Shown here: positions 35,043 to 44,085 of the stretch, in pieces
Layout of the letters: every line of letters starts with the position of its first letter
How positions within the stretch are numbered: the first letter of the stretch is position 1
Source of the DNA: an unicellular cyanobacterium SU2
GTDB lineage: Bacteria > Cyanobacteriota > Cyanobacteriia > Cyanobacteriales > Microcystaceae
Length of the DNA: 64,000 nucleotides
NCBI GenBank assembly: GCA_002110465.1
Contig: NEED01000023.1
Coordinates: 145,139-209,138, forward strand
Direction of reading: 5' to 3'
The notes under the pieces: generated by a model
Databases searched by the model: none
Seen by the model: the letters and a program-made list of their open reading frames with translations, nothing else
Told to the model about the DNA's origin: nothing
Position numbers and translations under genes: made by a program

Positions 35043-35575
35043 CTAAAAATCTACACTCACATTTTTCGGAGGTCTTCCTAACTTCGAACCACTGATTCTT
35101 ATCCCTCTTGCTTGGTGCGCGTTCCCTTGCGCCGTGCGACGGCGCGGGGTCGCATCCGCTTCTTTACACCAATTTCTGTTTTCTCTAGTTCGATAAATCT
35201 TATCGACATGGACGGATTCGGGATAATAGCCAAAAATTTCTCTATACTTTTCTATTTGTTCTTTTAAATGACAAGATTCCTTGAAATTTTCCCAACATAT
35301 TCTGTCTAAAAATACATAGTTCTCAACACAGCTAACCGAGAGTTGAGCTGCCAAAATCTAACTATTTCCCGATAGCTTTTCTTCTTTCTTGATAAGACAC
35401 TTTTCGTTTTTTAGCTACTTTTAAGTATTCCTTGCTGGCAATTTTTCTAGAAGTTCTCGGCTTTTTTCTCAGTTTTGCTCTTAATGGTTTATAAAGATTA
35501 TCTATTATTCTTTCTGTCTCAATTCTAGCTTGATTTAATATGCCTAAAAACGACCACATCTATCGATTGGACGAT
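35043..35575 (-). mobile_element. IS5-like transposase remnant in pieces
   Basis: Two fragments of one DDE transposase appear on the minus strand. One at 35362-35559 has KPRTSRK, LKVAKKRK and ERRKAIGK. The other at 35043-35354 has YYPESVHVDKIYRTRENRNWCKE and GIRISGSKLGRPPKN. The full reading frame is broken between them, and the N-terminus is missing. A GC-rich insert splits the second part. Ends and target duplication could not be defined. Confidence 0.8.
35109..35163. repeat. GC-rich mini-insert inside the IS remnant
   Basis: About 50 bp of very high GC content, with CGCCGTGCGACGGCG as an inverted core, interrupt the transposase between its WCKE and GIRISG segments without changing frame. 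The flanking DNA is AT-rich, so this looks like a separate small element. Confidence 0.7.
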
Positions 35576-35640
35576 GAGAATTGTAATTTTTAAGAGTTAT
35601 TGTTGTTAATAATGACATTCCTATTTTCTCAATTTTTTTT

Positions 35641-36072
35641 ATGGTACGAACCGACAATTCCTCTGAAAACTTTTTATCATCAAACTTGAATCAGCCACCT
35701 ATCGACAATAAAGACCCCATTGTAGAAAAATCTGATGTACAAGATATAGAGTCTGAACCTAATGCTCTTCCCGTGGGGATTAAAGACCGTAATACTGGGT
35801 TAGGAGCTACTGTAGAGTCAGCTAGTCAACACATGGCATCTGGACAACCAACCACTGGAGGAGATCCCGATGCAATGAATGAGCAAGCAAAAGTCGTTGG
35901 AGAAGAAGCGATCGGTGGATCTACCCCAACTCCCGATCAAAATAACATTGACGATATTGCTGATGCGACGGGGATTAATATTACGCCTGAAGAACCCGTG
36001 GAAGTGATCAACGAAATGCGACAACGGGATAATGATCGCTTTGAATTAGATCCCGACATTGAACGCCGTTAA
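35641..36072 (+). CDS. Acidic cyanobacterial protein, probably DUF6335
   Basis: A 143-residue hydrophilic, acidic protein with no signal or membrane segment. The second half has GDPDAMNEQAKVVGEEAIGG and a conserved-looking end (RDNDRFELDPDIERR), which I associate with the uncharacterised DUF6335 family. The first 40 residues are disordered. It converges on tadA, overlapping it by 4 bases at the stops. Confidence 0.65.
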   Translation: MVRTDNSSENFLSSNLNQPPIDNKDPIVEKSDVQDIESEPNALPVGIKDRNTGLGATVESASQHMASGQPTTGGDPDAMNEQAKVVGEEAIGGSTPTPDQNNIDDIADATGINITPEEPVEVINEMRQRDNDRFELDPDIERR

Positions 36073-36557
36073 AGTTTCTGTCGTTTTTGAGCAAACCATT
36101 CTTGTAACTGTTTTCGACACTCAACTTGATGAATTCCTGCCATAACATTTAAACGATGGTTAGAACAATAACTATCGGGTAAATTAAGTACCGTGCGAAT
36201 GGTTCCTGATTTGGGATCATCGCATCCATATACTAGCAATCCTAAGCGAGCTTGAAGAATTGCACCAGTACACATCGGACACGGTTCTAGGGTAACGTAG
36301 AGGGTACAGTCTTTTAGGTTCCAACGGTGCAATACTTGACTGGCGGTGCGGATAGCTAAGATTTCTGCATGGGCGGTAGGATCTTGGTCGGTTTCTTTGC
36401 GATTAACCCCTTGGGCTACCAGATTTCCTCGACTATCAACAATAACAGCCCCTACAGGAACTTCTCCCGTTTTTCCCGCTGCTTGGCCTAGGGTTAATGC
36501 TTTTTCCATCCAATGACGGTGGATATGATAAGGCGTTTGGGTAAGATAATTGAGCAA
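36069..36557 (-). CDS. tadA: tRNA(Arg) adenosine-34 deaminase TadA
   Basis: A 162-residue zinc deaminase that makes inosine at the wobble position of tRNA-Arg(ACG). The site is HAEILAIR (zinc His and catalytic Glu) and PCPMCTGAI (two zinc Cys). The frame starts at a TTG; an in-frame ATG 16 codons on would remove a few conserved N-terminal residues, so the long start is kept. Confidence 0.93.
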   Translation of the reverse strand: MLNYLTQTPYHIHRHWMEKALTLGQAAGKTGEVPVGAVIVDSRGNLVAQGVNRKETDQDPTAHAEILAIRTASQVLHRWNLKDCTLYVTLEPCPMCTGAILQARLGLLVYGCDDPKSGTIRTVLNLPDSYCSNHRLNVMAGIHQVECRKQLQEWFAQKRQKL

Positions 36558-36582
36558 TGGACAATGGAGATTAAATCAATAA

Positions 36583-37029
36583 TTAGGATGTTAGTTTACA
36601 GTATTTTTTGACAAGAGATAGTGCCAACTCAAAACTATTTGGCTGCGTTTGAACAGCGTATGCTTCTCTCTCTAAATCTTGGCGATGAATGTCTCCATAA
36701 CGCTGAAAAAAAGGCCTTGCTTGGTTAATGGGTTCAATATCTAATCCTAACATTTCTATGGTTCCTTCCCCTGAACATACTTGTGCTGCATGAACTGATT
36801 CATGGATTAATGTTGGTAAAGCGATATTCAAGTCAAATACTACTGGATTAATCCAAATTTTCTTAGAACTTGTTTGTAATAAACCATAAGCTCCTCTTTG
36901 GGGGGGAAGTTCCACTATTACTTGAAAACCTGATTGTTCTAACAAATTTTTTAAGGTGATAAATTGAGCATTGTCTGTTGGCACTTGAGCGATTAAAACT
37001 AAAGAACTTGACACAAAAAATTTTAACAT
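36583..37029 (-). CDS. Zincin-like hypothetical protein (HExxH)
   Basis: A 148-residue protein with a short hydrophobic N-terminus and HESVHAAQ near residue 76, a zinc-protease-type HExxH motif. A later EREAYAVQ could give the third ligand. No peptidase family can be named safely. It may be exported. Confidence 0.6.
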   Translation of the reverse strand: MLKFFVSSSLVLIAQVPTDNAQFITLKNLLEQSGFQVIVELPPQRGAYGLLQTSSKKIWINPVVFDLNIALPTLIHESVHAAQVCSGEGTIEMLGLDIEPINQARPFFQRYGDIHRQDLEREAYAVQTQPNSFELALSLVKKYCKLTS

Positions 37030-37095
37030 CTATGGTGCTTTACATTTCTTGCTGATGAGATTTTTCTATCTTAACTTAAATCTAAATTTCAGGTT

Positions 37096-38331
37096 TTAGT
37101 CAATTATAACTTGAGGAAGTTGTAAAGACTTTTTATCTGATTTTGGTGTGGTTGAATTGCGTTTTAATTTAGGAGGCAATATTTGAGGAGATTGTGTTTT
37201 TAATGAAGTTGATAAATGTCTAGATTTAGAGGCAGTTGGTAACTCAATTGGTGTTGATAATGGCTCGGTTTTTTTAGTTACTTCAAGGTCAATTTTACAA
37301 GAGGATTGATATTCTGTATTAAACAATTCTATGGTATAACTTACAGGATAGTATTTACTACTATAAATTTTAAAGGGATAGTAGGTTATAGCAATTCCTG
37401 TAATGGTTTCTAATAAAACTTCACCTAACAGATATTTTTGTCCTTCAAGTTGATTCGGAATCTCTAATGTTTGGTTAAATCTGTGGGGTAATCTCACATC
37501 AGCTAAAGGAGACTTACTTTGATAAAGTATTTCTTCAGTTTGGGGATGTTTCAGTTGATAGCAAACCTGGGCTGTTAATAATAACTCTTCATCAGTGTCT
37601 TGTACTTCAATTCTCCCAGAGAGGGTTACAGATTCTCCTGGAAATCCCTGAAAAGTTTGGCTATTTAATATCAGTTGTAACGTAGGTGCTATTATTTCTT
37701 CTGATGGTGATAGTTTAACAAAATAATCTGTATTTTCCTGAAAAATTATTCCATTATTATTAATAATTAATGGCTCAACTTTTTGTTGGATTAACTGGTC
37801 TAATTGGTTAAGATATAATTGAGCTTTATTATTGCAAAAACTATTATAGGGAGTAGGCAACTGTTCCCCTTGATCGTGATCATCAAGTTGAGAAAGATTC
37901 TTTTTTTCCTCTTCTTTAGAAAGACTATGATTAACATTTCTCGAACTTTTTATCTGGTCGTCAGGTGAAGATGAGTTGAGAGTCGGGGCTAAAACCTGAA
38001 TCTCTAGGGTTTCTTGCCACTTCTGCCCGAGGAATTCCGACATAACATCACTACAACAGCGTATTTTCCAAATTCCGACTGATAGTTCCGTAAACGGAAG
38101 AATCATGACCAACCCTTGTTGATTGATGTGACGGGAATAATTTTGGGGATCATCAGACGAGTGTTCATCGGTTGGGGGGTGGTGAGTAATGCGAACCTCA
38201 AGATCACTATTGATCCGATGAGACTTAGCCATGATGCGATAGACATCGGTTTCAAGTTCAAGGGTTGGTGTGGAGATTGGAACCCATTGACGATCGCCTT
38301 CTTTTTGAATCAAAAATTCCCAAGATTTCAT
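37096..38331 (-). CDS. Hypothetical beta-rich protein, cyanobacterial
   Basis: A 411-residue soluble protein. Two beta-sandwich-like parts (about 1-115 and 205-340) are joined by a polar Ser/Asp/Gln-rich linker, with a Ser/Thr/Pro/Lys-rich tail from 345. No signal or catalytic motif visible. It starts 20 bases downstream of hisS and may be in one operon with it. I do not know a function. Confidence 0.65.
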   Translation of the reverse strand: MKSWEFLIQKEGDRQWVPISTPTLELETDVYRIMAKSHRINSDLEVRITHHPPTDEHSSDDPQNYSRHINQQGLVMILPFTELSVGIWKIRCCSDVMSEFLGQKWQETLEIQVLAPTLNSSSPDDQIKSSRNVNHSLSKEEEKKNLSQLDDHDQGEQLPTPYNSFCNNKAQLYLNQLDQLIQQKVEPLIINNNGIIFQENTDYFVKLSPSEEIIAPTLQLILNSQTFQGFPGESVTLSGRIEVQDTDEELLLTAQVCYQLKHPQTEEILYQSKSPLADVRLPHRFNQTLEIPNQLEGQKYLLGEVLLETITGIAITYYPFKIYSSKYYPVSYTIELFNTEYQSSCKIDLEVTKKTEPLSTPIELPTASKSRHLSTSLKTQSPQILPPKLKRNSTTPKSDKKSLQLPQVIID

Positions 38332-38351
38332 TATTACTCACCCTTTTATAT

Positions 38352-39641
38352 TTACCCGCTTGTTTGTTTATGTCGGGTGAGTTGTTCTTTTAGTTCCTCA
38401 ATTTGAGTAATTAATTCCCCTTGGTTGAAGGTCTTTTGTTCTTGACTGGCTAACCATTTTAGTTGAACCGTTTGGGTTTGTGCTTCTGTCTCCCCCAACA
38501 CTAAACAAGCGATCGCCCCACTGCGATCAGCCCGCTTAAATTGTTTCCCAAAGGCACTCCCACTGAGGTCCAATTCTACGGTTAATCCTGCATAACGCAA
38601 CTTCTGGGCTAAAATCAAGGCTTGACCCTCTGCTTTTTCTCCTCTGGAGACAATATAGAAATCAGGGGACGTATTTGGGGCATCTTTGATCTGTTTTAGC
38701 AGGATAATCAAACGTTCGAGGCCGATCGCCCATCCGACTGCTGGGGTATCAGGTCCCCCTAATTCTGCTACTAAGCCATCATAACGACCTCCTCCACAAA
38801 CGGTGGCTTGTGCGCCTAAATCCTCTGATTGAATTTCAAAAGCGGTATGGGTATAGTAATCTAAGCCTCGTACTAAACAGGGATTAAGTTGATAATCAAT
38901 GTTTAAGTCGGTTAATAATTGCTGAACTTGATCAAAATGTTGGCGAGATTTATCTGTCAAATACTCGACAATATTAGGGGCATTCTGATTAATTTCTTTT
39001 GTTCGTGGATGTTTACTATCTAGAATGCGTAACGGGTTTCTTTCGAGGCGATCTTGGGAGTCAAAATCTAACTCATCTTTGTAGGGAAGAAAATAGTTCA
39101 CTAAAGCTTCTCGATAGCGTTGTCTATCACTGCGATCACCGACAGAATTGATATCTAATTTTAAACTTTGTAGTCCTAATGTTTTGAGAATATCTGTTGC
39201 TAAAGCAATGGCTTCTACATCAGCTCTGGGATCGCCACTACCAAGTAATTCTAAACCAATTTGATGAAATTGCCGTTGACGACCAGCTTGGGGGCGTTCA
39301 TAGCGAAACATCGGTCCTTTATACCAGAGACGTTGTACCCCTCCCATGGCATAGAGATTATTTTGCAAGAAAGCGCGAACCACACCGGCGGTTCCTTCAG
39401 GACGCAAAGTTAGGGAGCGATCGCCCCTATCTTTAAAGGTATACATTTCCTTGCCCACCACATCGGTAGCTTCTCCTATGCCTCGTTCAAATAGGGAGGT
39501 TTGTTCAAAAATGGGGGCGCGAATTTCTTGATACATCGCCCGACTCAAAATTTCTGTGGTGATCGTCTCTACATATTGCCAGTATCCAATCTCTCCTGGC
39601 AGAATATCTCGCGTTCCTGGTGGTGTTTGAATAGTACCCAT
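38352..39641 (-). CDS. hisS: Histidyl-tRNA synthetase
   Basis: A 429-residue class II aminoacyl-tRNA synthetase. Motif 1 lies around EIRAPIFEQTSLF, motif 2 in YERPQAGRQRQFHQIGLE, and motif 3 in GWAIGLERL. The His-specific segments LVRGLDYYT and GGRYDGL are present, and the anticodon-binding domain fills the last 100 residues. Length is normal. Confidence 0.95.
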   Translation of the reverse strand: MGTIQTPPGTRDILPGEIGYWQYVETITTEILSRAMYQEIRAPIFEQTSLFERGIGEATDVVGKEMYTFKDRGDRSLTLRPEGTAGVVRAFLQNNLYAMGGVQRLWYKGPMFRYERPQAGRQRQFHQIGLELLGSGDPRADVEAIALATDILKTLGLQSLKLDINSVGDRSDRQRYREALVNYFLPYKDELDFDSQDRLERNPLRILDSKHPRTKEINQNAPNIVEYLTDKSRQHFDQVQQLLTDLNIDYQLNPCLVRGLDYYTHTAFEIQSEDLGAQATVCGGGRYDGLVAELGGPDTPAVGWAIGLERLIILLKQIKDAPNTSPDFYIVSRGEKAEGQALILAQKLRYAGLTVELDLSGSAFGKQFKRADRSGAIACLVLGETEAQTQTVQLKWLASQEQKTFNQGELITQIEELKEQLTRHKQTSG

Positions 39642-39705
39642 TGGGGTTTTACTTGAATTCTAAAATTTTACGCTAATGTAACACCGATAATTATAAAGTA
39701 ATTAG

Positions 39706-40212
39706 TCATTCACATAATGAAATAAGTTGCTTATCATCAGTTAAATTAGCTGCATTAGATAAATGACTCGTCTCAAGTTGAGTAAAAATTTCTTGAGCCA
39801 TTGCTTTTTCAATAGCAGCACCAATAAAAAATGTTTTGGGCTGTAAATTATTGGATGAAAAATTTTTTCTAATACGCTCTAATGCGGAATTAGCGGTTTT
39901 CCAATGCTCATCAACACCGGCAGGATCAATTCCTCCTTTTAATTCTCCCAGTGCTATATGATTGGATGGAAGATGATGACAAGACCTTTTATTTTTTCCT
40001 GGTATAAATTCTTCTCGTTTAGCATCAAATAAACAAAGGTAAACATTTTTCTTGACAATAGGAACAGTAAGATTATAAATTAAGGTTCGATTTCCATGGT
40101 TATGATTCCATGATAATCCTTTTAAAAAAATTTCAACATCAGCATCACCCTTAGAACCTACTATCCATTCTTTTGATTTGGAATGTAAATAGGAATAATT
40201 TATTTTATTCAT
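39706..40212 (-). pseudogene. AvaI/BsoBI-type restriction endonuclease, C-terminal part
   Basis: 168 residues match the last half of BsoBI (CYCGRG cutter) closely: KGLSWNHN, YNLTVPIVKKNVYLCLF, GELKGGIDPAGVDEHWKTAN and FIGAAIEKAMAQEI. The catalytic Asp (GDADVE) and Glu-x-Lys (ELK) are present. About 180 N-terminal residues of the roughly 320-residue enzyme are missing, and the tail is a few residues short. The dimer and DNA-reading region is thus lost; I expect it to be inactive. A methyltransferase scrap lies directly upstream. Confidence 0.87.
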
Positions 40213-40235
40213 TGTTTCCAGGGATAATTATTTTG

Positions 40236-40478
40236 CTAATCTATTAATCTAGATATCTCAAATTTTTCAGCTTTACTAACGCCATATACTCTATTCTCAA
40301 TCAATTTAATTCCAATCGGTAATAATTCAATTTCCTCTGTATCATATCCTAACTCAGAAGAAGCAAAAATTGTTGTTCCGACTCCTGCAAAGGGATCAAA
40401 AATAATACCTTTAGGTACTTGATATTCTTGCAAAAGTAATTTAACTAAACGAGATGAAAAAGCTTCTTTATATTTATA
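40236..40478 (-). pseudogene. DNA methyltransferase fragment
   Basis: About 80 codons between two stops hold motif I of a beta-class N4-cytosine/N6-adenine methyltransferase, FDPFAGVGTTIFASSELGYD, with an upstream FSSRLVKLLL. The catalytic SPPY motif and target-recognition part are absent. It is probably the remainder of the partner methylase of the AvaI-type enzyme next to it. Confidence 0.8.
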
Positions 40479-40542
40479 CTATTTTATACCATCAGTAAAA
40501 TGCCTCTGCTTTATTTGCCTGAAAACTAACTAATTTTCTATC

Positions 40543-40760
40543 TAGCTTATGATTAATTCTAAAACATTCTTAAAATATGTTAAAAGTTCTTGCTCTAAGG
40601 CATTTATAGAGGATAATAATTCTTTGGTTTTGTGACTACTTAACATTATAATAAAATTACGGTTGATGTTGAGAATTGTTTCGTAAGACAGCCCATCCCT
40701 TGCAGTTCCTTCATGACCCAAGATTAAAAGACCGATTACTCTTACCCTTAAAAGTATAAC
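40543..40760 (-). pseudogene. Possible gene remnant upstream of the R-M fragments
   Basis: An open frame of about 72 codons without a good start encodes ILGHEGTARDGLSYETI and a helical end. It is on the same strand as the restriction-modification scraps. Family not recognised; may be chance. Confidence 0.3.
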
Positions 40761-40855
40761 CTATATGGTGTGGTTGACAAATTATAGCAGTAAAGCTATA
40801 ACTTAAAAATCAAAGAATTAATCTCATTATTAACAATAATTGTTTGGAAATAATC

Positions 40856-41668
40856 ATGGAATTTTTTGTGATTTTTTTATCAAGTTTATTGACAGTTCTT
40901 TCTCCTATAGGTCTAGTAGTTGATACGGTGGTTGCTAAGACGATTCGTTCCCAAGTCAATGATGTTGAAGAATTAGCAGTCCGTATTGATAATACTCCTA
41001 GTTACCAACCTATTCAAGGAAAAATTGATCGAGTCCGCATTGCAAGTCGGGGAATAGAACCGATTGAAAATTTTAGAATAGAAGCTCTTGAAATAGAAAC
41101 AGATGCTATTGATGTTAATATTAACAATCTACAAGCCAAAAATCTCAAAGGGATTAGACAGTCTCTACGAAAACCCTTACAAGGGGGATTACGTTTAGTT
41201 ATTAAAGAAAACGACATTAATCAAGCCTTAGAATCAGATGAAATAAGAGCAAGATTGCAAAAAATTATTAATAGTATAGTTCCTGAACAAGTTCCTGAAT
41301 TTAAAATATTAACCCTTCGCGTTGAATTTAAACCAGAAAATCGCTTAGGAATAAAAGTAGAATTACAGCAATTAAAAGAGTCTGATGAGGAAAATCCCCC
41401 TGAAACCATAGAACTAAGTTTAGAAGCAGGATTTAAAACCGAAGATGGGCGATCGCTTCAAGTTCTTGATCTAAATGGTAAACTGAATGACAGAACCCTA
41501 TCAAAACAGTTTTTAAGTCGCTTTGAACAATTTGATTTAGCTACCCTAGAAAAACGAGGAATTATGACTAGACTACTCCAATTAAAAGTAGATGATGAAA
41601 CTCTCGATCTTGTCTCATTTATTCGCTTAGAACCTTTAAAATCAGAGGGAGAATCTAGGAAACAGTAA
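40856..41668 (+). CDS. DUF2993 (LmeA-like) protein
   Basis: About 270 residues from the ATG at 40856; a TTG at 40844 is a longer option. A hydrophobic N-terminal segment (residues 1-22) is a signal or anchor. The rest is strand-rich with the pattern of DUF2993 proteins, which are common in cyanobacteria and actinobacteria and bind lipids or act at the envelope in the few known cases. It is 59 bases before the GerMN gene on the same strand. Confidence 0.75.
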   Translation: MEFFVIFLSSLLTVLSPIGLVVDTVVAKTIRSQVNDVEELAVRIDNTPSYQPIQGKIDRVRIASRGIEPIENFRIEALEIETDAIDVNINNLQAKNLKGIRQSLRKPLQGGLRLVIKENDINQALESDEIRARLQKIINSIVPEQVPEFKILTLRVEFKPENRLGIKVELQQLKESDEENPPETIELSLEAGFKTEDGRSLQVLDLNGKLNDRTLSKQFLSRFEQFDLATLEKRGIMTRLLQLKVDDETLDLVSFIRLEPLKSEGESRKQ

Positions 41669-41727
41669 CCTGATTAGATTACTAAACGTCACAAAGTATT
41701 ATGAAAGATGATAATAAGGAGATAATT

Positions 41728-42339
41728 ATGGAAGATCACCAAGATAATCATCGCAAAAAGTCTTTATCCATTGGGTTTATTGGGGGAATTATCGCCGCTA
41801 TTTTAGCCACAGGAAGCGTAGCAACTTGGTGGGCTTTGAACACTCTAACCGTCTCCAATGAACCTACACCAATTCCGACTGAAAGCCCAACGACCCAAGA
41901 CCCAGCTAAGATAGAAAAGGGACAAGTTTACTGGTTAAAAGATCAAGGCGATCGCTTAGGATTAGTGGCCAGTTCACTGACTGTCCAGAAATCTGATGAA
42001 AATCAACAAGTCTTAGAAACCGCTTTCAAAAATCTGTTTGCCGGTCCAACAAATCCTGATCAGACTACAACCATTCCTAAAGGAACGAAGCTATTAGACC
42101 TGAGTGTGGATAAGGAAGGGGTTAAACTTAACTTATCCCAAGAATTTACCACAGGGGGTGGTAGCACCTCTATGACGGGTCGTTTAGCCCAAATTCTCTA
42201 TACTGCTACGAGTCTTGATCCTAATACTCCAGTTTGGCTAAAAATAGAGGGGGAACCTTTAGAAGTTTTAGGAGGAGAAGGATTAGAAATTGAACAACCG
42301 ATGACTCGTCAATGGTTTGAAGAAAACTTTGAGTTATAG
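41728..42339 (+). CDS. GerMN-domain membrane-anchored protein
   Basis: About 203 residues from the ATG at 41728, chosen because AAGGAGA lies 5-6 bases upstream; the ATG at 41701 lacks one. One membrane helix (about 12-35) is followed by a Pro/Thr linker and a GerMN domain (about 70-190; LFAGPTNPDQTTTIPKGTK, LNLSQEFTTGGGST). Such domains occur in spore germination and cell-wall proteins; the cyanobacterial role is not known. Confidence 0.8.
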   Translation: MEDHQDNHRKKSLSIGFIGGIIAAILATGSVATWWALNTLTVSNEPTPIPTESPTTQDPAKIEKGQVYWLKDQGDRLGLVASSLTVQKSDENQQVLETAFKNLFAGPTNPDQTTTIPKGTKLLDLSVDKEGVKLNLSQEFTTGGGSTSMTGRLAQILYTATSLDPNTPVWLKIEGEPLEVLGGEGLEIEQPMTRQWFEENFEL

Positions 42340-43101
42340 TAACTCTGCTGACTCTTTATCTAACAATAAACTACTATCAGAATGTGTTCGTAAAATTGAA
42401 GCAGGACAACAAGGGCGAATATTATGCTTAAGCATAGTTTTAACGACGGTTGCTTTATTTTTTCCTGACGCAAGACAGAGTATTTTTTGAGATAAAAGAA
42501 TCATGGGAACCGTCAAAGTTAACGCATATTTAGGAACTTTATCTAGGTGAGAAAAATGTCCTTGAAAAACTTGTACTTGGCGGGTTTCTTCTTCTAGACG
42601 AACTAATTTAACCCCATAAGGATCATCAAACTTAGCAACAGTCGGTTCATTGAATGCTAAATGTCCATTGGTTCCAATTCCTAAGCAACATAAATCAATG
42701 GGTTTTTCTTGTAATATTTTGGTATAGCGATCGCATTCTTCTATGGGTTCTAGACTATCTCCTTGAAGATAATGAAATTGTTTCGGATGAACTCGCTTTT
42801 CTACTTTTTCCCTAAGATAATAACGGAAACTAGCTGGATGTTTTTCCTCAATTCCCAAATATTCATCTAAGTGAAATAAGGTAATCTGACTCCAGTCTAT
42901 TTTCTGGGTAGCAATTAAAGCATCAAGAAAGTGTAACTGAGAGTTACCTGTTGCTAGTATTATCCTTGCTTCACCTTTTTTTTGTAAAACTTTTTCTAGA
43001 TATTCTTGAGTGATTTTTGCAGATTGTTTAGCTAACTCTTTTTCAGTTTGAGAAATATAAACCGAAAGGGTGTCAACAGTAAATTGCTGTTCAGATTCCA
43101 T
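42334..43101 (-). CDS. nagB: Glucosamine-6-phosphate deaminase / 6-phosphogluconolactonase-like
   Basis: 255 residues from the ATG at 43101. The sugar-phosphate isomerase core is visible: LATGNSQLHFL, FHLDEYLG, and GIGTNGHLAFNEP with the catalytic His. The product turns glucosamine 6-phosphate into fructose 6-phosphate and ammonia. Converges with the GerMN gene, overlapping it by 6 bases. Confidence 0.88.
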   Translation of the reverse strand: MESEQQFTVDTLSVYISQTEKELAKQSAKITQEYLEKVLQKKGEARIILATGNSQLHFLDALIATQKIDWSQITLFHLDEYLGIEEKHPASFRYYLREKVEKRVHPKQFHYLQGDSLEPIEECDRYTKILQEKPIDLCCLGIGTNGHLAFNEPTVAKFDDPYGVKLVRLEEETRQVQVFQGHFSHLDKVPKYALTLTVPMILLSQKILCLASGKNKATVVKTMLKHNIRPCCPASILRTHSDSSLLLDKESAELL

Positions 43102-43239
43102 CAAAGTTTTAGGGTGGTTTTCAACTTACATTTTAACCAACAAACTGAGAGACCGATTATAAATATAATGTTAAATCAAAATAGTTGAGCATTTCTTATT
43201 TTTCCTAAGTAGATATTTAATTAAACGAAAAATAGAAAA

Positions 43240-43290
43240 GTTTGTCCTTCGGCTTCACTCAGTAGCAAGTAGTCAGGGCTTTAGCCCTTA
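43240..43290 (-). repeat. Dispersed repeat, copy 2 (inverted)
   Basis: CCTTCGGCTTCACTCAGTAG, then CAAGTAGTCAGGGCTTTAGCCC; it matches copies at 27508 and 59246 in reverse. The AGGGCTTTAGCCCT end is a small stem. Confidence 0.8.
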
Positions 43291-43341
43291 TCAAAACAAA
43301 AACTATTTTAAACCCTCCTATAAACCAGATATGGTTGTCTA

Positions 43342-43515
43342 TTAAACTTGAGGTTCAACTTTTTTTTGAGGAACACCTGGGGCGCGTTCAATATCTTTTA
43401 AGGAATAACCTTGCCTTTCCATATTTTGAACGAATTGATCCTGATTAGATTGAGAATGATTAGAGCTATTAGTTTGAGATTTTTTGATTTGTTTAAGCTT
43501 AGCTTTCCGTCCCAT
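43342..43515 (-). CDS. Short conserved protein MGRKAKLKQ
   Basis: 57 codons from ATG (GAGGTA about 8 bases upstream) to TAA. The basic start MGRKAKLKQIKK, a Gln/Ser/Asn middle, and the end RQGYSLKDIERAPGVP look like a small cyanobacterial family of unknown role. Confidence 0.6.
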   Translation of the reverse strand: MGRKAKLKQIKKSQTNSSNHSQSNQDQFVQNMERQGYSLKDIERAPGVPQKKVEPQV

Positions 43516-43763
43516 TTAAGTTTACCTCATGGTTCAATTATTTTTAGTTTACCTTATTTTTAGAAGTCTAAAATTATTATCTATCCTATTTTATAGTTAT
43601 TTTGGGCTTATTAAAGATAATAGTTAATGGCATTTTTGGGATCAATGAGATATACTAGAATGTGAATTTATTCTTAAAATTCAGTATCATAAGCAGTAAG
43701 TTTAACTAATGCCCTGGACTAACAGGGACTGTCTAAGGGGAATTCAACGAAAGGAGGAACTCT

Positions 43764-44057
43764 GTGTCTACTGAAGTAATCGAAAAGCGATCGCCATCTA
43801 GTACAACTGTTCGGAAACCAGCCCCCCGCTATCGCGTCCTACTTCATAATGATGACTTTAACTCCATGGAGTATGTGGTTCAAACATTGATGCAAACGGT
43901 GGCGGGTATGACGCAACCTCAAGCAGTTGATATTATGATGGAAGCTCATACCAATGGTACAGCTTTAGTGATTACCTGTGCTTTAGAACACGCTGAATTT
44001 TATTGTGAAACCCTCAAAAGTCACGGGTTAACCAGCACAATAGAACCAGATGAATAA
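43764..44057 (+). CDS. clpS: Clp protease adaptor ClpS
   Basis: A 97-residue adaptor, starting at GTG with GGAGGA upstream. It holds YRVLLHNDDFNSMEYV, the N-degron and ClpA/ClpC docking motif. ClpS guides N-end-rule substrates to the ClpC-ClpP protease. Confidence 0.93.
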   Translation: MSTEVIEKRSPSSTTVRKPAPRYRVLLHNDDFNSMEYVVQTLMQTVAGMTQPQAVDIMMEAHTNGTALVITCALEHAEFYCETLKSHGLTSTIEPDE

Positions 44058-44085
44058 TAGTCTTTGTCAATAAGAATTTTAACCC

